Shown piece by piece: positions 56,080 to 64,000 of a stretch of DNA of 64,000 nt. A program made the position numbers and the translations under genes. The stretch is from Naegleria lovaniensis. Lineage: Eukaryota; Heterolobosea; Eutetramitea; Acrasida; Naegleriidae. How positions within the stretch are numbered: the first letter of the stretch is position 1; each line of letters begins with the position of its first letter. Under the pieces are notes generated by a model, which saw only the letters and a program-made list of their open reading frames with translations, ran no database searches and was not told where the DNA came from. The DNA lies in assembly GCF_003324165.1 (NCBI RefSeq), contig NW_025407873.1:1-64000 (forward strand). The letters are read 5' to 3'.

Positions 56080-57938
56080 ATTTTTTGTTAACGGTTAGGC
56101 AAGGAGGGAAATAACTTGTAGCAGAGAATGTTGCACCAACAAAAAGCAGAATGATTCGATAGAGTCTAGACATAGATAAGCTTGTCAAATACTCCTCCTT
56201 TTCTAACTCTTCCTCTATGAAAATGCACAACATATCTCACACCCTTAAATGCCGTCAAAGCGGAAAGCATTCAAAACGGTTATGAAACGAAACCAATTTC
56301 AACCAAGGCAATGCTCACTTTGCAAAGAAAAGTACTGTTCATAAATTGGTAAGCAAATCATACAAGGTAAGAACATGAGATTCTGTGCAACCTGTCGAAT
56401 CTAGAAGCTGTAAATCGTCAAAACAGTAAAGCAACTTTAACAAAAATATTGGTAGGTATTATTCATATGGATTTAAATACATTGTCCAAATCCAAAAGTG
56501 ATATTGATTGCCAGCTTCCAAAACCAAACCATGATGTCAAACAAAGTTTCTTGCAGTTCATCAACCATTCAATATCAGGAAGACAACTCCACCTGTCATT
56601 TTTCGAAAAGGGATGGCGAATATATTCAAGTGCATCATCTCCGTTCTTGGTTTCTGCTACTCTAGTTCATGCATTAATTTCATTGACCAAAACGATCGCA
56701 AATTCAACATCAGAGTTTTCGACCCTTGTCATCATATTTTACAATTTCAGTTCCAACGGTTATGTGTTCACCTTTGAGACCACTGTTGCACTCATCCTCT
56801 TCGTTGAGTCTGATTTCGATATACAATGCATCTGAAGAGAAGAGTAAATTGGAGAAACAGAGATGTCTAGATGCACGAACTGCAACATCATGTGATCCGC
56901 AAGATGCACTCAAGACTATCTGTTCATGAACGGATCGATCTGATGCAGCTGCTCACACAACGCAAAAACACAAACCATTTACAAATTGATTGAAGACAAC
57001 TCGTGTTGCAAAAGTGAGAATTTCCCTTTCTATCACTTTCGTTTCGGATTATCTTTCCTTCTCCATCTTGCTATTATGTTCACAAACAGAAATCATCCTC
57101 CGTTTTGAAACTCTTTGACGGTTTTTCTTGGCGCGCAAAAATTTGTTTTTGAAAATTGAAGACTAAATTGTTAATCGCTAGCCTTTTGCTTACCCGAATG
57201 CATCAACACCTTACTGTGCTTGTCGTTGATGTTTTTGTTTGTGCACAAACTCTTCAAAAAAAGAACAACATCTCTCTTGTCATTGGCACAGTGTGTGTGA
57301 TTGCTGTTGTGCCATCCTTCATCCTAATATTATCAAAAACAGAACAAGCCTAGGCTTTGTGCTGTTTCATCATCATCAAACACAGCATCGCGAGCATTCA
57401 TCATTGAAAAGCAATCCTCTGACCTGAATTCATATTTTGCTCGGTTAATTTTCAAATACTCCTAATTGAAATATATTATTTGGTCTTGCACTCAAATTGT
57501 TACTCTTGTTTTTCCTTTTTTTGTCAACAACTTGATTCACCAATATCCAAACAACAACATAACAACAACACTCAATAACACACTCTCTGAGTGATTAGTG
57601 CAAGCTCTATTCCACGCTTTCTCTCTTCGTTATCACCTCTCTTGGAAACCATTTCACAATACTCCATTAACCTATCACTTGTCTTTCTCTATTTCTCTCT
57701 TTGTCTATAAAAGTTACTTGAAAGATCTTCAAATCGATTTGCAAACTACAAAAGAACTCTTTACTCAATCACACGAACGAGAATATTCAAGCTCTCTCCT
57801 CTTTGCTGACCTTTTTAAAAAACGTAGTGCATCATCCTTTTGCTGTCATTCTTCAAAACAATCTTTCTAGGGATCGTTCACAAAAGAAGAGCAGAGTTTC
57901 TTACAACAGAATAACCACACAACTCGTTGAAAACTCTG
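56080..57938. other. Long intergenic region with a possible minus-strand relic and a pyrimidine-rich leader
   Basis: At about 56480-56860 the minus strand reads protein-like words in more than one frame: YIEIRLNEEDECNSGLKGEH, SDVEFAIVLVNEINA, then, past a stop, GDDALEYIRHPFSKNDRWS and LPDIEWLMNCKKLC. It looks like a decayed gene, family unknown. From 57400 to 57938 the sequence is CT-rich with CAA runs and probably forms the promoter and long 5' leader of the next gene. No RNA gene is seen. Confidence 0.3.
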
Positions 57939-60029
57939 ATGATGGACACAAGTACCAATACTAGTATGGTCACAGTTTCTCTTCCTTCTTCCCAACCACA
58001 ACAACCACAACCTCAACATCCAACTGAAACATTCTTGAACTCCCCTAATCACATCACTAGTTCATCGCTCTCCTCTCATAACCGCAACAACAACAATTAC
58101 TACAACACCAACAATAATCATATCAATTCTCAACCAATGATGACATCCATGATGATGACAAACACTAATCATCCACAACAACCTGCTTCATGGAATACAC
58201 AAGTAGTTTCAAGTCACTCGGTTCATCCTTCCATGACGAATAACAACAATCATTCAGTGAATGTGTTCCATCCATCACCTGCCAATTATAATTCTCAACA
58301 ACCTTTTATGACTCCCAATATGCAACATTCATCATCTTTTCATTCCTCTCCTTCTTCTTCTTCCAATTCTTACAATTCAAATAATTCCACGATGCATGTG
58401 GTCCATTCCAATCATATTTCAAATAATTCCCATCCACTAAATCATTATCAATTTCCAGTTCAACAACAACAACAACAACATTACTCTTCCAAACAACAAC
58501 ACCAACCACAACAACAATATTTACATGTAAATAATAATTATGCAAACAACAACAATATGGAAGCTTCACACAAGATGTTGCCATCAATTTCAGAATGGTT
58601 CCGAGGTGGTCATGTGAATGAATTGACACCACCTGCATCATCACAAGAAACTTGTTCACACAATGTTTCTTCTTCAACAAACACTTCTTCCATTCTCATG
58701 ACTTTGAATCAAAAGAATGTACAACAACCTCCCTCTTATGATGTTCAATATTCACAACAGCAACAACAACCATCCAATTCCATAACAAGAATGCAACTCT
58801 CTTGCTCACCTCCTCAACAACATCATGAGAAATCAACATCACCACGAATTGTACAATCCAAGTCTCTTTTACGATCCAATTCAGACTCTAGCGGAAGCTC
58901 AATGTCACCCAATCATTCTTCTTCTCATAATTCCATTCACAACTTTAAAACAATGATTATGGCCACGCCGAGTGCGACTTCTTCTCAAACATGTACAGGT
59001 AACCAAACTCAGCAAGCTGTCACCAGTCAAATTGTTTCCAGTTGTCCGAATGAGAATGTGCGAAAGCCAAACAGAGGAAAGGCTCCCAATAGACAATCCC
59101 ATATCTCGAACACTGTAAATGCTGCAAATGAATCGACTGGTGTCGTTCATACAACACAACAACCAAACACATGTGTGAACAACCGTCCGTCGACGTTCCA
59201 AGATCAACAGTCGATCATGCAAGCAACAACAACAGCCAACCAAATGGATCTTTCACATGCTTCACCAGTTAAAGTAGCAACTACCGTGTCGGTTGTGGAA
59301 ACTCGACCTGATAAGCGTCACAATAGCAGCAACATTTCACAACAAGAACAACCTGAAAACAAAAAAGATGGTATTGTGTTGGTCATTGAGAATGTAGAAA
59401 GTATCAAGCAATACATTGCAGAGAAGGAAATGGCTCAACAACAACACTCCTCAAATTCTGGATCACATTCTCGAAGAATTTCAGCAAAAGAGGTTTGGAA
59501 CTCGATCGCTGCTGCCACCGCTGCTAACAATGGCAAATTTCCCAATGAAAATAAGATTAAGAAACAGTCCAAGATGAAGCATAGTAGAGCAAATTCTCCA
59601 ATGAGCATGGGAAGTGGTTCAGTATCTCCGTCGGTGCTTGAACGACGATTTAGTAATGTTTCATTATTTGAGAAACTTTCATTAGAAGATGCAGATATGA
59701 AAACAAGTATCATTTCCTCGACGTCCCTTCAACAAGATCACAACATGACGAATCACATGTCCAATGGAATGAATAATAATCATTTACAGTGTCACAACAC
59801 GACGACAGGACCATTCATGTCTCAAAATGCAAACCCATCTCCTCAACAGCAACAATATCTTCAGTCACCTCAAACACAACAACCATCGCCTATTCAACCA
59901 ACAACGAACACTTCATCCAATGTCCACTTATTAGGGAATGAATTTGTGGACTTTTCTAAGGGAGAACATGAAATTCAAAAGAAAACTCGAGGTGAAAAAG
60001 TATACAAATTCAAAATGATAAAATTTTAA
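57939..60029 (+). CDS. Gln/Asn/Ser-rich (prion-like) protein
   Basis: Single frame, 696 aa from ATG 57939 (MMDTSTNTSMVTVSLPSS). Residues 1-230 are dominated by Asn, Gln, His and Ser. Between low-complexity parts are short ordered pieces: MLPSISEWFRGGHVNELTPP, GIVLVIENVESIKQYIAEKE, SRRISAKEVWNSIAAATAAN and ERRFSNVSLFEKLSLEDAD. The last may be phosphorylation sites (RRFSN, RRIS). It ends with a basic tail GEKVYKFKMIKF. No known domain. Such proteins often act in transcription or RNA granules. The leader upstream is unusually long and pyrimidine-rich. Confidence 0.6.
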   Translation: MMDTSTNTSMVTVSLPSSQPQQPQPQHPTETFLNSPNHITSSSLSSHNRNNNNYYNTNNNHINSQPMMTSMMMTNTNHPQQPASWNTQVVSSHSVHPSMTNNNNHSVNVFHPSPANYNSQQPFMTPNMQHSSSFHSSPSSSSNSYNSNNSTMHVVHSNHISNNSHPLNHYQFPVQQQQQQHYSSKQQHQPQQQYLHVNNNYANNNNMEASHKMLPSISEWFRGGHVNELTPPASSQETCSHNVSSSTNTSSILMTLNQKNVQQPPSYDVQYSQQQQQPSNSITRMQLSCSPPQQHHEKSTSPRIVQSKSLLRSNSDSSGSSMSPNHSSSHNSIHNFKTMIMATPSATSSQTCTGNQTQQAVTSQIVSSCPNENVRKPNRGKAPNRQSHISNTVNAANESTGVVHTTQQPNTCVNNRPSTFQDQQSIMQATTTANQMDLSHASPVKVATTVSVVETRPDKRHNSSNISQQEQPENKKDGIVLVIENVESIKQYIAEKEMAQQQHSSNSGSHSRRISAKEVWNSIAAATAANNGKFPNENKIKKQSKMKHSRANSPMSMGSGSVSPSVLERRFSNVSLFEKLSLEDADMKTSIISSTSLQQDHNMTNHMSNGMNNNHLQCHNTTTGPFMSQNANPSPQQQQYLQSPQTQQPSPIQPTTNTSSNVHLLGNEFVDFSKGEHEIQKKTRGEKVYKFKMIKF

Positions 60030-60110
60030 TCTTTCATGAACGAGATCAGAACTCACAATTAAGAGTGCAACCTCTAGCAACTCGCATCGTCTTGCGTTTG
60101 GTAAAAAAAA

Positions 60111-61850
60111 ATGGCTCAACTGCATCATCCGCTTTCTTGGATGCCTGTCGTTGAAAAGTTATTTCAGTTTTTGGATCCGTTACAAGAGGATCGGGTTTTG
60201 TTTAGGCTTGGTTCAACGTGCACAGATTGTTATTTGGCCGTTACATTATTAGCAAGAAAGATGCTCCTTCAGGCTTTTTTGAAAGGAAATGAACAAGTAG
60301 CCTTTCCGTTGCCTCTTGATGATGGAGCTTCCGATACAGAAATTGAAATCAGAGAGAAGGAATTGGGCGTTGGTAGATTTCCGTTTTATTTGAGAGAGTT
60401 TTTGAAATTGAATCGAGGACGTTGGAGCTGGAATGAAAAACTCATTCATCCGACCAATGTTGTGTGTCCCATGGAGGAATGGGAACCATTACATTCATCG
60501 ACATATATCATGTTTTCAAGGCATGCATTGAACTCATATTTTACAACCAAAAAGACCAAATCATTGATATTAATTGGTTGTTTATATAAGAAAAGAGCTT
60601 GTGTGTTATACGAACCAATTTGTGGAGGATTGTTTTGTTTATATCAGAATAGGATAAAGAAACTGAGGAGCATCTTACATTGGTATTCAGAGCCTGTCGA
60701 TCAAACATTTAATTTTGATTTTGTCCCATTTACCAAGATAACAACGAAAGAAGAAGCAATAGCAAATATTCAAAACCATACACGTGTTTCAGTATACCCA
60801 TTTTTAACAAAACAATTGAGGGAGGATATTGACGTGGTTCTAGCAGCTACTCAACATCGGTACGAATCTGCAATTCCACTCAAGTATAAGGACGATCCTC
60901 AATTTATGCTAGAATATGTTTGCAGAAATACTTTTGCCTTTTTCTTATGCTCACCGAGACTGAGATATGATTTTGAGTTTGTAAAAACATGCGTCAAGAA
61001 AAACGTGTTTATTGTCATGTTGCGAGTGAGTGACAAGTGGCGTTATGATATTTCATTCAAATTACGCAATTTTTTAAAATCAGAGATGATTGAGTTTTTC
61101 AAACATGTAAACATCAATTTTCCCAAGTTGCGAGCGCTCCCAAGATTAAGGAACGGTCCTTTATACGAACAAGATCGAGGGACGGTGATTAGTCCTTCTT
61201 CGGCATTACGAGTCGTGCAAGAAAATGGGTTATTCCTTCAATACTGCTCTGAAGAAGCAAGGTCAGACAGAAATATAGTGAAACAGGCCATACAGGAGAA
61301 TGGTATGGCATTACAATTCGCCTCTGAAGAATTGAGGAACGACCTGGAGCTTGTCCGTATAGCATTACTGAATAATCCAGAGATTTATAGTCATCTTTCA
61401 CAAACAGTACAAGAGGATTCATCTATTGCCTTAACACTGGTATCCAATTTTACTGATCAAATGCATCGAATTCCAGAATGTCTAAAGATTAATACTGATT
61501 TTCTGTCGAAGGCCATTGATGCAAATCCAAATAATATTTGGAGTTGTACATCAGCCTTTCAATTTGTAATGAACGATTGCAAAAGAAATTATTTGAAATA
61601 TCTACTCATGCCAGAGATGCCTTTGTACGTGCTTGTTCTTAAAATCCCACGAACTGATTGGGGAAATTTTGAAGTTGTGGCGTCATTGAGTTTAATGTTA
61701 AAAAATTTTAATGAAATAAGAATGACAAAAAAGAAAAATCCGACTGTCAGTTCGGTGCGTTGTGAACAAGTAGTCATGAGAATGTTGCGAGATCCTACCA
61801 AGATCATGAACGTACGAGAGGCGATATTTCAAAATACTTATGGAATTTAA
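60111..61850 (+). CDS. SMI1/KNR4-like plus DUF4116 repeat protein
   Basis: Single exon, 579 aa, ATG 60111. The N-terminus (WMPVVEKLFQFLDPLQED) is F-box-like. Residues about 65-200 resemble the SMI1/KNR4 fold (IEIREKELGVGRFPFYLREF, LNRGRWSW), a module found in protein-interaction and immunity-type proteins. The C-terminal part holds DUF4116-type repeats: LRVVQENGLFLQYCSEEARS, VKQAIQENGMALQFASEELR and VRIALLNNPEIYSHLSQT. DUF4116 repeats are common in protists and giant viruses, with no known activity. It may be a ubiquitin-ligase adaptor with unusual reader domains. The ordered combination is clear, the job is not. Confidence 0.7.
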   Translation: MAQLHHPLSWMPVVEKLFQFLDPLQEDRVLFRLGSTCTDCYLAVTLLARKMLLQAFLKGNEQVAFPLPLDDGASDTEIEIREKELGVGRFPFYLREFLKLNRGRWSWNEKLIHPTNVVCPMEEWEPLHSSTYIMFSRHALNSYFTTKKTKSLILIGCLYKKRACVLYEPICGGLFCLYQNRIKKLRSILHWYSEPVDQTFNFDFVPFTKITTKEEAIANIQNHTRVSVYPFLTKQLREDIDVVLAATQHRYESAIPLKYKDDPQFMLEYVCRNTFAFFLCSPRLRYDFEFVKTCVKKNVFIVMLRVSDKWRYDISFKLRNFLKSEMIEFFKHVNINFPKLRALPRLRNGPLYEQDRGTVISPSSALRVVQENGLFLQYCSEEARSDRNIVKQAIQENGMALQFASEELRNDLELVRIALLNNPEIYSHLSQTVQEDSSIALTLVSNFTDQMHRIPECLKINTDFLSKAIDANPNNIWSCTSAFQFVMNDCKRNYLKYLLMPEMPLYVLVLKIPRTDWGNFEVVASLSLMLKNFNEIRMTKKKNPTVSSVRCEQVVMRMLRDPTKIMNVREAIFQNTYGI

Positions 61851-61966
61851 TTTAGGCAAATCGTTAAAAGCACATTGCTCTCAGGAATTTAACAATATTA
61901 TTTACAACAACCACGCAAGTCAATACTTTTTAAACTGCAGCATCCACAAGCGTGTGAACCATTAGT

Positions 61967-62995
61967 TTACATCAACCCATTCTTCTTATGAAGACAAAAC
62001 ATGTTTGCAATTCCACTCACTTGTTCATACAAGAGTTTCTCTTCCTCTGCAGTCATTTGATTCTTCAAATCACCCTTTCTCAAGACACTCCAATTGGTGA
62101 AAATGAATTGAACGGCCTTGTCATGAACCTCTTGTTCTTCACCCTTTGTGGACATGCTGAAAATTCTACCAACAGTTTGAAGAGTCATGTTCTTGGCAAG
62201 TCTCTTGGCATATTCACCCAACACACCAATCAAACCAATTTTCTCTGCGAACTGGAACAATTGATTCACGTCTTCCTCAGAAGTAATTCCAAACTTTTCA
62301 CATGCTGCATCAAAGTCATCGCTGTAACAGAAATGAACCATGGCTCGGATATGCTTCTCTGAAGGAGGTTCAAATTGATCCAAGTCAACTTCCAATGGTG
62401 AATTATAATAATTTTCCTTTTTCTGTGTCAAATATTTGACATACGTGTCAGGAATCACATATGGAGTCGAAGGGGCAGAGGATGGTTTGTTGGCAGTAGG
62501 AGCTGTACTTGCCAAGTGAGTTCTAAACCAAGTGCAATGACTGGCCAACACCAACCGATGCATTTGAATTGGTTGTTTCAACAATTTCGATTTCAGACTC
62601 AAATCAGCAAGTGGCAACTTGTCTGCAACATTTGGCAAGGTGTACTTGACCCATTTGGCAGTATTGGTTCCTGAAGTTTTCAAAAATTCTTCCACTTTTT
62701 TGTAATTCTCAAATTCCTTATTAATTTTGCCTGTCAAGATGTATTCGAGAGCTTTGTTGGTCACATCAGTGTCATAATTGACTTTGTAAGTGGCGAGGCC
62801 ATTTTTTTCTTTTTTGAGAGGAACAATTTCAGGAGCATTGATTTGCATGAATAATTGGAAGAATGGAATGGCGTCACCATTGGAGGAAGTGACAATGGCA
62901 TCATAGAGATGAGGAAACTTGGAATTAATCTCTCCTCGAGAGGCAACTAAATATTTGAGAGATTTTCCAGGATATTTACTTGAGGAAGATGACAT
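61967..62995 (-). CDS. BTB/POZ-type protein
   Basis: Single exon, 342 aa, ATG 62995. It contains a split BTB fold: PIQMHRLVLASHCTWFRTHL (the HxxVLxxxSxxFxxxF signature), a Ser/Pro/Asn insert, then VDLDQFEPPSEKHIRAMVHF and CYSDDF for the second half. A BACK-like helical part follows (LFQFAEKIGLIGVLGEYAKR). The N-terminal 130 residues may be a second, degenerate BTB. BTB proteins serve as substrate adaptors for Cul3 ubiquitin ligases or form multimers. There is no signal or membrane segment; codon use is rich in preferred codons, hinting at good expression. Confidence 0.75.
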   Translation of the reverse strand: MSSSSSKYPGKSLKYLVASRGEINSKFPHLYDAIVTSSNGDAIPFFQLFMQINAPEIVPLKKEKNGLATYKVNYDTDVTNKALEYILTGKINKEFENYKKVEEFLKTSGTNTAKWVKYTLPNVADKLPLADLSLKSKLLKQPIQMHRLVLASHCTWFRTHLASTAPTANKPSSAPSTPYVIPDTYVKYLTQKKENYYNSPLEVDLDQFEPPSEKHIRAMVHFCYSDDFDAACEKFGITSEEDVNQLFQFAEKIGLIGVLGEYAKRLAKNMTLQTVGRIFSMSTKGEEQEVHDKAVQFIFTNWSVLRKGDLKNQMTAEEEKLLYEQVSGIANMFCLHKKNGLM

Positions 62996-63568
62996 GTTGT
63001 TATACTACTACTAGTACAATAATAATGAAAACGACTCGAGAAACAGTAACACTGATACTATTCTTGATGCAATTCTCAGACACAATGCTGTCAGTAATTT
63101 AACTGGGAGATGAGAGACAAGAGTAATTGAGACACAAATTCGGTTTTCAAATATCGCCAATGATTCAACTTGAGGCAACTGTTGGCGAGAGAGATTGTTG
63201 TTTCTGCCACCACACAACGGTTTGTGATTTTTTTTTGTTTTTAAATTCATTCCATGACGAAGAAAAGACTGAAAAACTGTAGAGACCTGCAACCGGTTGT
63301 TCTGACAGACGTAGAAAGAACAAACAAAATGGAGGAGATAACTTATCGTACGGTATGGAAATAAGTTTCCAAAGGACCAACTCAACAATTTTGCAGTCAC
63401 GAATAGTAGTTTGCAATGATACCGTGATGGCGAGTGACAACCTTAGATGAAATTAAAGGGTTCATACAATCGGTAAACACAAAAATGATCATCAAATTTG
63501 ACATCTCGTTTCAGCTTCTTTACTCTTCTGTTGATGTAAAATTCAAACTAATATAGGCTGCACTTACT
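62996..63568. other. Intergenic region, nothing recognised
   Basis: This is the promoter side of the BTB gene and the 3' flank of the JmjC-type gene. At 63560 the minus strand reads AAGTAAGTG just past the stop codon, so the upstream transcript may carry an intron in its 3' UTR. No coding or RNA signal is seen. Confidence 0.4.
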
Positions 63569-64000
63569 TCAAACATCCATCGATGGTAGTTTTACAGGTC
63601 GTTTTTGTGTTTCCACTAATAGGGCTTGCTCTTCATCTTGTTCTTGAACATGTCTCAACAATCCATTCATAAAGACATTCAACATGGCATGGTGAGTTTC
63701 AAATTCTTGTCGCAGCATTAAATTAATATTTTCTTCAGTCTTTGAATGGATACCAACTTCCAAGATCCACCAAAAAGCAGGAACGTACAACACTTCATGT
63801 TGATCTACTTCCACAGTTAAGGCAATAGCATCTGACAGGAACGACTTTTTTTCATTTTCAATAAGATTAAATGGATCCAGCGAACTATACACGAGACGAC
63901 CATCGACCTTGTCATTTTCAATTTTCCAATCCATAATTTTCGCTCTAGGTTCCATCATTTGGTTATGAAACGGATCAAATAGCATCATTTTCGTTTTTCC
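63569..64000 (-). CDS. JmjC / cupin-8-type protein, C-terminal part only
   Basis: The frame is open to the right window edge, so the 5' part is missing. The visible piece starts GKTKMMLFDPFHNQM, matching the G-x-K-x-x-x-L-F-x-P turn of cupin_8/JmjC dioxygenases, and includes LTVEVDQHEVLYVPAFWW, the usual E-x-G-D-x-L-Y-I-P-x-x-W-W block. Active relatives then have His as an iron ligand (WWH); here it is WWILEV, so iron binding may be lost. Relatives hydroxylate protein or tRNA residues using 2-oxoglutarate. The tail QEQDEEQALLVETQKRPVKL is charged. Confidence 0.65.
   Translation of the reverse strand, partial: GKTKMMLFDPFHNQMMEPRAKIMDWKIENDKVDGRLVYSSLDPFNLIENEKKSFLSDAIALTVEVDQHEVLYVPAFWWILEVGIHSKTEENINLMLRQEFETHHAMLNVFMNGLLRHVQEQDEEQALLVETQKRPVKLPSMDV

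Overview
This window looks like nuclear DNA of a free-living amoeboflagellate, most probably a Naegleria species. It is AT-rich, and genes are packed on both strands with gaps of a few hundred bases. Introns are short (50-271 bp in the models here) with GTAAGT/GTATGT-type donors and YAG acceptors. Families common in that lineage occur together: a receptor ending in an RGS domain, a PAS adenylyl cyclase, F-box/LRR proteins, a Rac-type GTPase, RCC1, NHL, EGF and BTB proteins, and N/Q/S-rich proteins. The genus is an inference from gene content; nothing in the sequence names it.

Layout. 1-10.7 kb: the 3' part of a GPS-7TM-RGS receptor, an F-box-like gene with one frame break, a decayed cytochrome P450, a five-exon isoaspartyl peptidase/L-asparaginase, two small minus-strand genes and a two-exon protein with a possible papain-like fold. 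10.9-19.2 kb: an F-box/ankyrin protein with a C-terminal CaaX box, a Rho/Rac GTPase with a 15-nt microexon, a single-pass membrane protein, a secreted repeat protein with five 'TGGKSK' units, and an NHL-like propeller. 19.4-25.5 kb: a decayed exonuclease/Cys-rich gene split by an almost intact non-LTR retrotransposon with 18-bp target-site duplications. 25.9-35.9 kb: a four-exon F-box/LRR gene that shares a TTAA stop with a convergent secreted protein, a large sacsin/NOV-type ATPase protein, and a broken NHL/EGF gene. 36-48 kb: an N-rich protein with an FBXL4-type discoidin domain, an alkaline ceramidase, a 1,689-residue PAS adenylyl cyclase and an RCC1-like protein flanked by gene scraps. 48-64 kb: two N/Q/S-rich probable regulators, a membrane protein, a six-exon SNF2 ATPase, a SMI1/DUF4116 protein, a BTB protein and the end of a JmjC protein.

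There is no operon logic. The shared themes are cAMP and GTPase signalling (receptor, cyclase, Rac) and ubiquitin-ligase adaptors (F-box, BTB). Most multi-exon models below were checked by hand, and reading phase is kept across every junction listed. Several genes also show single-base frame changes with no plausible intron; these may be assembly indels or real decay. The strongest candidates for something undescribed are the secreted five-repeat protein at 15.8-18.0 kb and the retrotransposon with its UAAUG stop-start junction.
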